Shown: positions 39,920 through 52,749, counted from the first letter of the stretch. The stretch: DNA of 64,000 nt from Corticium candelabrum (GCF_963422355.1 NC_085090.1:7520818-7584817), one strand, 5' to 3'. Made by a program: numbers and translations. Notes: generated by a model not told the origin, from the letters alone.

Positions 39920-40520
39920 ATCCTTCGAAGGTTGACCATACAATCTTATTGGAAAATGTTACCAAGAGAACAGCAACGGCATTGCAGGTGCAGAAGCTAG
40001 TCAACTGTTTGGCGTGTTGAAAAGGATGACAGAATCCATAGAGTGTCAACACACTGCAAAAATGAGGTGCTTGATCTCTAGACACCACTTTAGTGTTCCA
40101 AGAGCAGTAAATTGTAATGCCTTGTGCAGACCAGAGAAGGAAGGTAGAAAGCCAAGAAGTGGTCCAGCCTAGCGAAATATATACTGACAACTTAGAAGGG
40201 ATTAATTATCTGTCGCCCTATATAAATATCCACAGATGTTACACAAGTGGAGAACTACGAACCATGGATAAGTTGCTGCATGCTTGCCATAAAAGAAGAC
40301 GTCAACTATACACTTGGAAGACACGCTCTTTACACGACGTCAGAAAGATGGGCTTCAGATACAAACGAGGAACAAAAAAGCTGCTCATAATTAAACGAAC
40401 AACACAGGATAATAGCAGCTCGTATCCAGTTTGTGAGCTTAGAGACAAATCAAACAATAGCGTGAGCAGAAAAGCATTATCATCTACCTATGCTCACCAT
40501 GCACACTGTGGAGTGATCTC
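39920..40520 (+). pseudogene. Tc1/mariner-like transposase remnant, copy C flank
   Basis: Counterpart of 29945-30560, sharing VRKMGFRYKRGTKKLLIIKR and the same scattered stops. Because both flanks carry it at the same distance from the collagen gene, it was present before the B/C duplication. Confidence 0.55.
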
Positions 40521-40524
40521 TAGA

Positions 40525-40688
40525 GATCGTAATTACGCGTGTAGCAATCATTCTTATCCTCATTCGTTTTCTCCGCTTTTTAAATTGTACGTGAATCACA
40601 CTTGCAGATAACGAGAAGGTCTAGGGTCGTAGCTTGTAGAATGTTGCTTCCACCACCACAACAACACGTAAGTGCATATGTGCATTCG

Positions 40689-40786
<98 letters not shown>

Positions 40787-40870
40787 CGTAAGCATGGATT
40801 TCAACTTTGTCTTCACGACAGATTGTCATGATGACACAAGTATAGCATTGCCTCAGAGTAGTTGTTCTTT
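40525..40870 (+). pseudogene. DCAF7: Fourth scrap of the DCAF7-collagen unit
   Basis: ATTACGCGTGTAGCAATCATTC matches the end of DCAF7 and its 3'UTR (40531-40690). After a TG tract, the sequence TTTGTCTTCACGACAGATTG and TCATGATGACACAAGT matches the last collagen intron (compare 28640-28670). The collagen gene itself is deleted. Confidence 0.75.
40693..40785. repeat. (TG)n microsatellite
   Basis: About 45 TG units joining the DCAF7 3' scrap to the collagen intron scrap. Confidence 0.97.
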
Positions 40871-41150
40871 AGTTAAAGATCCTATATAGTTAGGCGTGTA
40901 ACAAACTCATTCATTTTTCCGCGTGTTAATTTCTAGTATAGTCTAGGTAAATCACGCTTGCAGATACTAAGGAGTTAGGTATGTAACTTTGAGTTATCAT
41001 AAAATATCAATGCTTAACGCGCGTTAATCTAACCACGCCTTTTTGCGGGCGTTAGTTGGAAACAATCAGGACGTTTTTATTCGCTTTAGGTTTCTTGTAT
41101 TTTGCAGTAGTTCGCTGTATATTCACTAACTGTTAGCCTCAGACTCAGGT

Positions 41151-41198
41151 CACGTGTTAGACTAGCTAAATATAGCACGTGCAAGAGCTGATCACGTG
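41151..41198 (+). promoter_or_regulatory. Triple E-box (CACGTG) promoter of the first receptor
   Basis: Three CACGTG palindromes occur within 48 bp (41151-41156, 41176-41181, 41193-41198), about 70 to 117 bp upstream of the start codon at 41268. CACGTG is the site of bHLH-zip factors (USF, MYC/MAX, TFE types). In the duplicate upstream of the third copy (56866-56902), only the last is kept, the others being CACGTA and CACATG. Confidence 0.5.
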
Positions 41199-41267
41199 AC
41201 AATTGTAGTGCAGAAAGTCTTCTGGTTCATTACCGTAGGAGACTCTTTACTTCATAGTCGTTTGAAC

Positions 41268-44200
41268 ATGTCTGCATCTGCTCGTCCGTTGAGGGAACGT
41301 GTTCGTAAGCACTATGATTATCTCATCAACGAACTGATGGTGTCGTCTTACGTGAACGTTCTCTTCCAAGAGAAAGTGCTTTCTAGTGAAGAGAAGGAGC
41401 GTCTGTCTGCACGAGGCGGTCGGCAAGAACGGGCACAGGATTTTGTAGACACGCTCATGCACAAATCTGAATCAAGTATTCACAAATTCTTTCATATTGT
41501 CAGAGTGCACGAAGACAAGCAGCCGCACATCTACTATGATGTCTTTCCTCAACACAAAGCAAACGAGATGCAAGCGCAACGTTCGGTTGCTGCAGCTTCT
41601 CTTGCTGCTCTCGAGACAGAGACGCAAGGTGACGCGCAGTGGGAGGAGCTATTGGTTTATTTTTCAACTTTATAATTTAATTTATTGTTTGTAGGTTGTG
41701 GGTCATCGAAGGCTCAGCTGTTTGATTTGTGTGACATTGTGGGTGAGAAGTGGCGTGATTTGGCCGATCGTCTCAACATGAGCAGATATGATGTTGAGAT
41801 GATAGAACTGGAGGTTCATACAAAGAAGGAACGAGCATTTATGATGCTATGCAAATGGCAGTCGATGGTAGGAGACAATGCAACTGTAGAGAAGGTAAAA
41901 GCTGAACTAAAAGAGATTGAAGAGCAGAAGAAGGAAGAAGCCATTGCAAGTAAGAGACTATAATGTTGTGATGTTGGTGTTGTAGATTTGTATTTTATAT
42001 TCATGTTTTCAAGCAGCTTTACAAAGTCTAGAATAGTCTGATTTGTTACATTTTACTGAAAGCTTATATTGCATGGCTGTAGTTGTATTATATTATCTTA
42101 TTTATATTGTTTGCTGGTTGCTATTGTTGAGCTGAGACAACTTTACTAACAATTGTAAAATATAAATCACAGCAATATTTGCACCATTGATGTGTAATCT
42201 CTTACTTGTGTGTTAGGTATAGTGTTTCCCAATGAGCTAATGGAAGAAAAGCAATTTTGTGGTCGCAAGAAAGAGTTGACAATTTTGTCCAACACAATGT
42301 GGGGAGAAAAGGCTCCACAAGTGTCTACGTCGTTGAAATTCTGCTGTGTGGTGTGTTTACATGTCAGTGTAAATGAAACATTTGATATCAATCGATTGTT
42401 TTGTGTATTGCATTTAGGTAATCAAAGGAATGGGCGGAGTGGGGAAATCATCTTTGGCAGCCAAATATGCATTTCAATGTAAACATCTGTATAGTGATGG
42501 AGTGCTGTATTTCAATGCAGAATCATGGGCAACACTGACAAACTCAGTCATACACAATGTAAACACATTGACTCACATTACTGGTACTTTTGTGTTAACA
42601 ATGAGCACATTGTCTATTTGCAGCTCACAGTTTTGTCTTTAAGTTCTCCTTCTGTTTCACGTTCTCAAAGTCGATTTGATGAGCTAAAGAGCAATCCATT
42701 AGAAGACAACAATGCAGTGCTGCTTAACCACATTTCCAAGCTTCCTAAGATGTTGCTGGTGTATGATGGTGCAGATGATCTCTCTTTTCTGCATAAAATT
42801 CTTCCTCGTTCAACTGCTCGTGTCCATGTATTGATCACAACTCGATGTGATGATTGTTCTGTGTTACAGAAATCAATAAATCATGTCATCTCTCTTGGTT
42901 GTTTGGAAGCCGAAGATGCCGTGGCAGCTGTAGCCATGTGGTCTGGTCGTCAACCGTCCAACAGTCAAGAAACAGCAGCAGCCACCAAATTGTCAGTTGA
43001 AGCTCCCATAGAAAAGCTAGCAATTGCTCTTGCTCATGCAGGCACGTATATGCGAAAGGCACATCTAAGTTATGAGGAATATTACAAACTGTTGAAAAGA
43101 AATGAAGTTGAACTTGAGGGTTTGGCATTGGATCTTGACAAACTGTTGCATTACTTTAGAGCAAGTCGTCTACGTGAAGTGCTAATGGAAGCTGATGTAA
43201 CTCAGCCTCCAGATTTGAAACGGTTGAGTGACAGGAATATTGATGAGTTGGATATAAGTGAACGTGACAAAAATGTTATTAAAACTATGAGAAACTTTAT
43301 GTCTTCTAGTCATGCTCATCTGACATGGCAGATGGACATTGAGTTGGTTGCAAGAGATAATGCCAAAGCGTTGTCTCTACTTGAATATGCATCATTTCTG
43401 TCTTCAAGAGACATTCCAGAGAAGCTCGTTCGTCCTCTTGTGTTTGGTGAATGTGCCAATTATGAATACAGTTTGTGTGTCTCAAGTTTGTCTTCACACA
43501 ATTTAGTTGAATGGCACGAGACAGCAGAAGGTTACACTTTGAATATTCATCCATTGGTGCAGTCAACAGTGATGGAACGTGTCAAGCAGCAGCCAGATGA
43601 GATGGAACGTAAACTAACTGATGTCTGTAAAAATATGCTGTCTCATCTACCGGAAAGTACAATAGACTTAAATTGTGTTACAAGTGATGTACGAGTTCAA
43701 CTTGCTTCTCACTCGTATTCATTGGCTAAGCATGTATTGCTAGCTGATGTAGAAATACCAACTTGCTTGGATTTGGTTAGCTGTACATGTGGGACTTTTT
43801 TACAGTTCCATGATCCTGACACATCATGTTATTTGTGTGAGAAATGGTACCCCAAAGTGATGCAATTGCACAGTTTTCCAGATGAGGTCCAACGCAACTG
43901 GCTCATAGGAGGTATAACTTCATCTTCACTTGTTGATTCAAATATATTGTGTATTGGTTATCACTTTGTGTTATTTAGCAAGGTATCATTTGAGTTTGGC
44001 ATATTTTCAAAAGTTGAAGTTTAAGGAATCATTAGATTTGAGTCTGAAAAGCAAGAAGATAATTGATGAGTTAAAACCAGATGAGAGGAAAGAAATATAT
44101 CGACATTATAAAAATGGTAAGATAAGACATTTGATGATGTATTTATAGACCAGGAGTGCATCTGTATTGTTCAGAATTTCTGTATGAATTTGTTTGATGA

Positions 44201-47139
44201 TGTCAATTTCAGTACTTTATAGTTGTTTGAAAACAATTAATTTAACAAAGTTAGAAAGTTCATACAACAGAATATGATGTTGTGTGAAATACGTGACGTA
44301 ATCCAGTGATTATAAATAGTATATGTAGTTTACACTAAAGAGATGATGGATAGTTTATTGACACATTTGAAGGTATGAAAACATTTGTTGATGCGTTTTC
44401 CTAACTGACAACATATGATTGAGACTCTTTTATATTGATTAAGTTGAAGGCAGGGGAAGGGGTCAGTTAATTCAGTTTTAGTAAGTTTATAAGTTGTTTG
44501 TCTTAATGACGTTATCTCTGTTGTCTTGTCATTACCTGGATATGGTTTTTGCAATGATGAGATGACAATACAAGCAAATATTTATTTAGTGATGATAATC
44601 AAATAATCAATAATTGAATTATAATTTTTGTTTTGATCAGCTTGAGGTAAGTAGTTTTGTCCAGAGCAGAATTTCATTGTTTGTAAAGATTTTGAAGTGT
44701 TTTTGTTTATTGATTATGATAGTCAGATTTATAGATCATTATTGTCATTGTTACAAGTACCCAATTGTATTGCTAGTAGTTTGTATATTTTCTTTAATTA
44801 GTACATTTTAATTTATATTTTGTTTTATTTTCTCACTGTAATTTACCGTTTGTTGTAGTGTTAGAGAACATTCATCAATGCTATCACATGTTAAAGAAAT
44901 TTGAAGAAGAAAAGTTTTACCTGAAAGAGCTGATGTTGGTGATGAAAACTTCTGGAGAACGACTTGGACGTGGATTTGCTATAAGTATTAAATTAAAGAC
45001 AAATTTTTTAGTCTATGTAGTGTCTGGTGCAGTGGCAGTTTTATTTGTTAGTTGAATGCAAGATGGCAGAGAACTACTTTAAGAGGGGTAAACAAGACAA
45101 AGCAATGAAATTATGCCAACAAGTGATGGAAAAGTTAAATGATATGGAGGAACATGATCAGATCAGAGGTAAAGAATTTGAATCATAAATTTTCTTATTG
45201 TTGAATGTAATGCTGTGGTAAGTCAAAGTTTTATTACATTAACCTCATACCGTGATTTCTGTTATATAGTGATGGCAAGATTATCAAGATGTTTTTTATC
45301 TTTTGGAGAATTTGAAAAAGCAGATCATTTATTGGCTAGGTCATGGAAATTGCTTTCCAGAGTTGATTATTACAATTTTCTTGATGTTTGTCTTGAGGGT
45401 GAGATATTTTGTATATTTGTAATTCTCATAAATCAATTTTCACTATTTGCTTGTAAAATTGGAAGCATCTAGTGCTTGTCAGTGACAGGAATATTAGTTA
45501 AAGAGTGTCAGGGTCAACTGTATGCAGAATCTTTCTTTATGGTTTGTTGTATATCACGTGACATGTTGTATTTGTGTGAAATTAAAACTTAAAAAGCATG
45601 CGTTTATGATAGAGAAAGTGTTAATGGAGACTCAAAGCCATGATAGTTGACTTGAATGACACTCTGTATATATGATTACAAGGATATGTTATATTGTATG
45701 TAGAATGAAAGTGCAGATAGACAGTAAAATTATGATTTTGTTTTTGTTCATGTCTTTATCTAGTCATGAGGCTCAAGTGTGAGTGTGAGATTACCAGACC
45801 TAATGGATCAAAAGACAAGCTTACAGAAGCATTGGAAATAGCAAAATCAGCTTTGCCTATTGCTCAGTCTATCCTACCATCAGAAAGTTATGAGATTTTC
45901 TATTGTATGTGAATTGATTGTTAATATGTTTTCTGTACTACTGGAGTTATTTTCTGGTTTGTTTTTAATTCTGGTTATTGTAGGGAATGTGGTCATTGCT
46001 AAATGTAACAGGAAATTAGGAAACATGGAAACGTGCATTGAACAACTGAAAGAGATCAGGAAAGTTGAAGAGGCAAACATGCCTGATTCACATTACAGAC
46101 TGTGTGATGGTCAGTACAGTTCTGTATCTGTTAGCATTTTGTTTTACAGTACTGCTTTATCTTTTATTTATGTTATTCAGTAATCAAAGAATTAGGAGGC
46201 ATACATGTGGAGAGAGGTGATTTAGTTGAAGCTCTGACGTGTTACAAGGAAGCAATAGAGCTGTACCATCAGGAGGACACTTCTTATCATGTGAAAATTG
46301 CTAATAGTTTGATAACATTCTTGACTCAACATGACATCATATTAAAGGTTGTATGTTTTCTGTTCAGCTCTCATGTTGATTGGTACAATATATTATAAGA
46401 TGGGCAACATCACTGAAGCTGTAAAGCATTTAGAGCAGTCTATAGAAATTAGAGAACAGAAGCAGTTATCACTTTGTCGTGAAGCTGGTCTATGTATGTA
46501 GTAATATGCGTATTAAATGTTTATTATATCTGTGTGTGTTGCATTTCAATTGTATTTGTGCTGTAGGTTATAAATTTCTTGGAATTTGTTATTTACCGAC
46601 AGTAGAAAGAGAGACAACATTTGAGCAAAAACTACAAGGAATTCATCAAGCACGAGAGGCATATACTAAATCTCTCAACATACTGTTATTTTATTCCAAT
46701 TCTGATCAAGAAATATTGGAAGGTGAGATCTTTTCTAGTACTTGCTTTGCAGTACATAATAACTTTACTGATTACAGTGTTGAGGCTCCTTGCTACTACG
46801 TATGTCATGAAAATTGATGAGGAGACTATAGATGAGAAGGCCACTAGTATGAGCTCTGTGATGTCTAGTTTGCTAATATTTCCATTGTTGATGCATTTAT
46901 TCATGTATGTGTAGTGCTAAAACTAATAGCAAGGAAAGTATATACTTGGAGAGATTATGCCAGAGCTAAAGATTTGTTCTACATGCAAATGAAAGTTGAA
47001 GCTGCTACAATGGTTTTACAGCCAGTACAAAAAGCTATTGGTATACAGTTGTTTGTTTGTTACGGATGATTAGGTGTGAAGGGTCTAGATAATGTTGACT
47101 GTGTTATGTGAGAAGACTGTGCTAAAATATATTGTTAAT

Positions 47140-47201
<62 letters not shown>

Positions 47202-47236
47202 TGTGTCTGTGTCTGTGTCTGTGTCTGTGTCTGTGT

Positions 47237-47317
<81 letters not shown>

Positions 47318-47715
47318 TGCGATAGCTCAGTTGGTTAGAGAGTCATACATCTGGGACCTTGAATGGTCACAAGTTCAAGTCACAGTGATGGCGAGCTATG
47401 GCCTAGTTTTCTTAAACAAGAAACTAACACACATTTGCTTCTCTCCACTCAGGAGTATAAATGACTACGTGATCATTGCTGTGGACGTAAGCGGCCATCA
47501 GCTGTAACGCGACATCAACCACTGGGTTGCTGGTGAGACCTCGGGTGCTCACACCACAGTTGGCTTCACAAGTTGGTGCTTCTGCAAGTGCCTTGCCCGG
47601 CTCCAGGAGTTTGCTAGCACAGACTCAGAGTTCCCTTAGTAGCACACAGGGCCCAGCTTAATTAACATGCAGCTTGGGCGTGACCTCTGTGTGTGGTCAC
47701 AGTGTGTGTGTGTCA

Positions 47716-47799
<84 letters not shown>

Positions 47800-48253
47800 A
47801 TGTGTGTGTGTGTGTGTGTACATGTGTGTGTGTGTTTGTGGTGCTGTAACTCAATTGGTTAGAGAGTGCATTTGGAGAATGGAAACATCCGGGACCTTCG
47901 GGGTTCAAGTTCAAGTCACAGTGATGGTGAGCTATGGCATACTGTCCTTGGGCAAGAAACTCACACACAGTTGCCTCTCTCGACTTAGAAGTATAAATGA
48001 GTATCTGGTCATTGACTGGGGTGGCAAGGCCTCTGACTGAGACAAAGTCCATCAGCCACTTGGGTCCGGGTGGGACTTTGGTTGCCCACACCACAGTTGG
48101 TGTCGCAGTCGGTGCTCCTGTGAGTACCTGGCCAGGCTCCAGGAGATTGCTTAGCACGGCTCATAGCTCCTACTTAGTGCACAGGAACCCAGCCATCTGG
48201 CTGGGGGCATTACCATTTAACGCCAGCTCCTTATCCATTTACAGTGTGTGTGT

Positions 48254-48346
<93 letters not shown>

Positions 48347-48759
48347 GAGGCATATTGATCACATTTGTGCTTTTATTAGAACATGAGACAGTAATTTTGT
48401 AATTGTATATTTTATTGAAGTACATGGATTGGGAAATTTTGTTGATATCAATTATTTGTTGTTTATTAGATGTGACCAATAGTAATTTTATCTCTTGTAC
48501 TTCAGCGCTGCACGACATCGGTTTGTGTCAGATACGTCTCTCACAGTTGGATGAAGCTGAGGAAACATTTACTGAATCACTGAGAATTGCTCAATCTCTG
48601 AGACCAGAAGAGCATCAAGGTTTACAGATTTCATCCAGTAAGACATGCCAACAAGTCAGTCTATGCTAAGTCATATTGATATCAATTGTTTTTCTAAATT
48701 TAGTCAAAAATCTGCTTGGACTAGTTCGGATGCTGAAGTACTTTAGAACGTTAGATTAA
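41268..48759 (+). CDS. NLR-type receptor: CARD - death domain - NB-ARC - TPR, 18 exons, 1230 aa
   Basis: Exons: 41268-41628 (CARD, residues ~1-100), 41695-41949 (death domain), 42217-42320, 42418-42558 (P-loop GMGGVGKSS), 42624-43911 (Walker B MLLVYDGADD, sensor VHVLITTR, GLPL-like LAIALAHAGTYMR, winged-helix region), then TPR exons 43979-44116, 44859-44984, 45052-45168, 45270-45398, 45764-45904, 45984-46109, 46181-46306, 46368-46487, 46567-46722, 46778-46846, 46915-47040, 48506-48619 and 48704-48759. All joins keep frame, giving 3693 nt. From exon 5 on, every intron is phase 1. By family, NB-ARC is a nucleotide-driven switch, TPR the sensor, and CARD/death domains recruit signalling partners, as in APAF1-like receptors. 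Start ATG 41268 is preferred because CARD begins there and the promoter lies just upstream. Ligand unknown. Confidence 0.93.
47137..47316. repeat. (TG)n with (TGTGTC)n core
   Basis: TG tract interrupted by six TGTGTC units, running directly into SINE 2. Confidence 0.95.
47315..47692 (+). mobile_element. tRNA-derived SINE, copy 2
   Basis: The head GGTGCGATAGCTCAGTTGG is the best A-box match of the family, with AAGTTCAAGTCA as B box. Body and tail are as in copy 1, ending GGCGTGACCTCTGTG before the next TG tract. It lies in the long intron 16 of the first receptor. Confidence 0.87.
47702..47838. repeat. (TG)n between SINE 2 and SINE 3
   Basis: TG tract with two TACATG interruptions. Confidence 0.95.
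47839..48243 (+). mobile_element. tRNA-derived SINE, copy 3 (second subfamily)
   Basis: The head is GTGCTGTAACTCAATTGG, the B box GGTTCAAGTTCAAGTCA. The tail differs from copies 1 and 2 (CATTTAACGCCAGCTCCTTA then TCCATTTACAG), so at least two subfamilies exist. Tandem to copy 2, and flanked by TG on both sides. Confidence 0.85.
48243..48346. repeat. (TG)n after SINE 3
   Basis: TG tract of about 50 units in the same intron. Confidence 0.95.
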
Positions 48760-49067
48760 GGTACAGACTTACTAGTAACACAATACAGTCACAAGATTCA
48801 TGAAGTGTATTTTACAGTTAGTGCTGATTGTCATATGTCTATATGTTTGTTTACTTTTTGTCTGCTTATTGATATCAAATATATTCTAAACTTTATAGAC
48901 AATAATGATTTACATTTTATCTCAAATTCCAATACACTACAGTGTGACGTTTTTGTCTTCTGCAAGACAATCTGCTAATGATGCAAGTCTGTGGAGTACC
49001 AATGCATCACTACTGACTATACTATAACACCACGATATTTGACTGTTTGTCTTTAATTGCCGAGCGT
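48760..49067. other. 3' flank of the first receptor
   Basis: AT-rich, with no further in-frame exon seen after the TAA at 48757-48759. No canonical AATAAA in the first 150 nt. Confidence 0.4.
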
Positions 49068-49140
49068 AGTGAGGCTTCTAATCAGGGTCGCACAACAGAA
49101 ATGGGCGTGGCCCTATATGGGTCTCCATTGAGCTTTTGAT
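49068..49140 (-). repeat. Inverted copy of the 36253 interspersed repeat
   Basis: Reverse complement of 36253-36332 with a few differences, followed by a short TA run at 49138-49154. Confidence 0.65.
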
Positions 49141-49158
49141 ATATATATATATATCAAC

Positions 49159-49568
49159 ATCCATCCTGTTCCGGTCAATGTGTTGGAATGTGAGGATGCA
49201 TGTCAGGCATATGAATAGGAAGTTCAAACGTACATTGTTGATGCAAGTATTGATTTTGTTGTATTGGGTGTGGGCCATGATGGTCATACAGCATCTCTAT
49301 TTCCTAACATAGTGTCGCTGGACGAGGCAGAGAAGTTAGTCATAAAGACAGTGAGAGGGCTTGATTCATCATTAGATGACTATCATAGGATATCGCTGAC
49401 ATACAGAGCTATACAGAAAGCAAAGGAAATAGCTGTGCTTTTTCATGGGCAACATAAACAAAATTTGCTAAAGAATTACGACACGGTGTGGATGGAATGA
49501 AGTATCCAATCATCAGAGTAGCAAAGATTGTCAGAGAGATGGTATGGTACATTGACACTGATCTATGA
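49159..49568 (+). pseudogene. H6PD-type 6-phosphogluconolactonase domain pseudogene
   Basis: The frame reads NIHPVPVNV, then an in-frame TAG (CAAGCATATGAATAG region near 49213), then SIDFVVLGVGHDGHTASLFP, the signature of 6-phosphogluconolactonase, and YHRISLTYRAIQKAKEIAVL. After a frame change near 49460 comes KYPIIRV and a C-terminal MVWYIDTDL. The IHP, RISL and VWYID blocks fit the C-terminal lactonase half of hexose-6-phosphate dehydrogenase (H6PD) better than stand-alone PGLS. One stop, one frame shift and no introns suggest a decayed fragment, perhaps a single exon or a retrocopy piece. No active gene is nearby. Confidence 0.75.
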
Positions 49569-49929
49569 AAGTCAAATCTTGGAAACAACAAAACATGATG
49601 CTAAATCTTCATAAATAAGTTTTTAGGCTGTAATTTTCATTCTGATTGCTGCAGACTAGGTGTAATTGGAACATAATAGTTTGTGGCTAAACTCCTTTAC
49701 AATAGATTCCATACGTAGTAGGGGTAATAGCTAAACTGTCGCGCAGCTGTAGCCTCGTACAGTACAGTACAGTACAGTACCAGACACTATCCCGCCATCG
49801 TTTCCAGTTCCCGTATGGTCGTGACAGCGCGGGAGAGGGTCGGGTACGTACGGGTCTGCATCTGAAGCTGGTTTCACGTGAACATACGCATATTGTTCGA
49901 CAGAGTTGCTGTTGGCGATTATTAAGTAA

Positions 49930-51318
49930 ATGGCTACAGAAAAACACCAGTGGGAAACACGGTTGAAGTCCCAACTAGTGGATGTGGCCGAAATATTGAG
50001 TCCACGACGCAATCGGATTCCTCCACGTCTTTTTAGTAAAGGCCTGATCAGTGAAGACGACTTAGATCGTTTCGACGCATCAACTAAAGTAGAAACGGAT
50101 TTGGCTTTGGATATTCTAAATCTGCTTCGTCGTCGACAACGTCCCGGATCATTCGACACATTTTGTGATGTTCTTCTTCAGACAAAAGATGACACATTAC
50201 TTGATGTGGAGAGGCAGCTTCGTCCACGTGTGCAACGTCAAGACAACACTGAGAGTCATGATTTAGCAGAGCAAAACAGTTTGCACGTGACAGAACGTCA
50301 GCTGCAGCATTCTAGTGACAATTTGTATTCTAAAACAGGTAGGCCTACCTGTGGGTGTTAGAATTCAGACATCAATTACCGGTAGGTAGAATTTAGGTCT
50401 CAACAGCACAAACTCAAAAGTGGAATTAAGTGGCAGTTAATATTTCAAAATATGTTTGAGCTACAACTGTTTGAAGAGTGTCTGAGTTAGTAACTGCTAC
50501 AACTTGTAGTTGAGCTTGTACGTGTTGGTGTTGTAATCAGTTACAGGAGCAAGTTCCAAGTAGTCAAATTGGATATGTTTTAATTAATTAAATGTGATAA
50601 GTGGCATTTAACTTTTGAATATATCATTAGGCACTTGAAATGTTTCTCAACTTGCCTGTTTTGTTATGTTTAGATTGTGGCTGTGGTGATGACAAGTCTA
50701 ATCAGAAACTTGACAGAAAATCTATTCAATTTTTTGTGAAAGAAGATTTACTGGAAGAATTCAACAAACAATCGAAACTCCTATCACTTGCTTTGGCTCA
50801 TGGACTTGACGTTCCAAAGGAAAATGTTACATCACATCCAGCATGTGGTCAAATCCCTTGTTCACAGAGCAAACACGCTTATGTTATTCATGTTGCTAAG
50901 AAGGCTGTGATTACAATTCTTGTCAGTGGCGTTGAAAGAGCTGCAATTAAGAATCAGAGCAACATGATAATCAATTTACTTGCTGTAACTGCCCAATTCC
51001 AAGAATCAGAGATCGAAATTGTTCAAATTTTGCCTTCAAACAGTTGTTTGTTGGTTATTCGCTTGCCTGGATTGGCAATGGTGCGCCTTATTATTGCCTT
51101 TTTTAGTCCACAAATGAGGCCCGTGTTTCTTCAACGTCTTGCAAGAGTTTTGCCTGAATCAGCCGTGGAAATTAAATTTGGGTTTGCATCACTCCCAGAT
51201 TGTTCCGCTGCATTACCGTCGTTGCGTTATAGAGACAACTCTCAGTACTTTCGTACACGTCAGCAAACAAGTACGTTTGATACTTAATTCTTGACACAGT
51301 GAGGGTGTTGTAGTCTGC

Positions 51319-51353
<35 letters not shown>

Positions 51354-51365
51354 CATGCCTGCGTG

Positions 51366-51442
<77 letters not shown>

Positions 51443-52749
51443 CTGATCTACCAACAGCGAGGCATCGTCCAATCTACTCTGTGTACTCTGTGCAAACGAT
51501 GGTTCTTGAGTCGAAGCAGATATTCTGTTCACAAGTGTTTTTCTGACTAAACCCATCTAGTTTAGCTCTTTGACTTTGTTTCCCTTTGAGGGTTACATGT
51601 ATAGTAGCTAAGCGTGACTGTTCTTTATCACGGCAACGATAAAGTGATAATATTTAGTATTTAGGTAAAAAGTTACTTTGTTTTCAATGATGACTTCATG
51701 ACTGTAAGCTAGAAATTCTCATCTTACTTTAGAACCAAATGCTACATATTCATATGTTGTAAGGTTGGACATAGTGAGTATTACAGTCCATGTTGTTCAG
51801 TTCAGTTAGGGGTACTGTATTCATGTTGTCGTGAGGTAGCTATAGTCATGCTGTTTTCTGATTTTGGTTGTAGGGAGTTCGTCAGGAACGTTCAAGACAA
51901 ACAAGGCGACTTTGTCTTCATCGTTAACAGTGGAATTAGTATTCTTGTTTATGTTTATTTGAATGTGCTTGCTACTAATCATTTTGGTTAATTTGTGCAG
52001 CGATTCAGGAAGACTGACAAGTGTATCAGTGACTTGTTTGATGTTGTTGATGGTGTGACTGATGATCTGCAAACGTGTAAGAAACAGGTGATCAGACCAT
52101 GATTTTTGTGTAGTTGTTAATTGCGTTGTGAAGTAAGTATACGTTGTAGGTCAGTGGTATACAAAAGCAACTCCAGCGCACAAAGAAGTTGAACGACTTA
52201 GATAGGACAATATTGGACAAACTTGAGGAGGGCAAAATTAAGATTGCAGTGAGGGATTACAACTAAGTAATGGAAGGGTTTGGACAGTCAGCTCAAAATG
52301 TATGTGTCTACAGCTGATGAATCAAGATGATTGTTCAGTTGGTGCTTGTTGTGCAAGAATGAAACTCCAAGAACATAACGTTGCAAGAGATATAAATGTA
52401 CGTTGTATGTACTACAGTAGTGTGTTTACTGTTTGTAAAATGTTTTCGTTGATTTTGGAATCTGATGTCTATTAGGATATGTGTGATGCAATTGAAGGCT
52501 ATCAAAAGAGTATTCACTCGCATGTAGAACAAATGTCACAAGTAACAGTTTACAATAACTTACAAACACTTGATTTGATTCTCATAGAATTGTTTTGATG
52601 TTCATGAAGGTGGCAGAGCCAATGACATACAGTCACACATGTACATTAATAGAAAGATTACAAACTAGGATAGCTACTCTGAAGCTTGTTAGGAAAGAGG
52701 AGCTGTACAAAGCTGATCACAACAAATCAGATCAAGTCAAACTTGATGG
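49930..52749 (+). CDS. CARD plus coiled-coil protein, multi-exon, 3' end uncertain
   Basis: Exon 1 (49930-50338) encodes a CARD-like helical domain: RLFSKGLISEDDLDRF, ALDILNLLRRRQRPGSF, DTFCDVLLQ. Exon 2 (50674-51270, phase 1) carries a ~190 aa region of unknown family with a repeated feel of I-V-QILPSNSCLLVIRLPG. Shorter exons follow at about 51875-51941, 52001-52088, 52150-52250, 52312-52398, 52475-52541 and 52608-52749. They encode charged, helical segments (VSGIQKQLQRTKKLNDLDRT, LEEGKIKIA) that probably form coiled coil. The last recognised exon ends GATG/GTGAGC, so the gene may continue or may have been cut by the insertions from 52878 on. CARD proteins of this layout usually act as adaptors. 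Proximity to a CARD receptor suggests, but does not show, partnership. Confidence 0.65.
51319..51441. repeat. (TG)n microsatellite in the CARD/coil gene
   Basis: TG tract with one ATGCATGCCTGCGTGCA interruption. Confidence 0.95.

Noticed and set aside
48404-48669. Separate small gene ending near 48669
   Set aside because: It is the TPR exon 48506-48619 of the CARD receptor with read-through into flanking introns.
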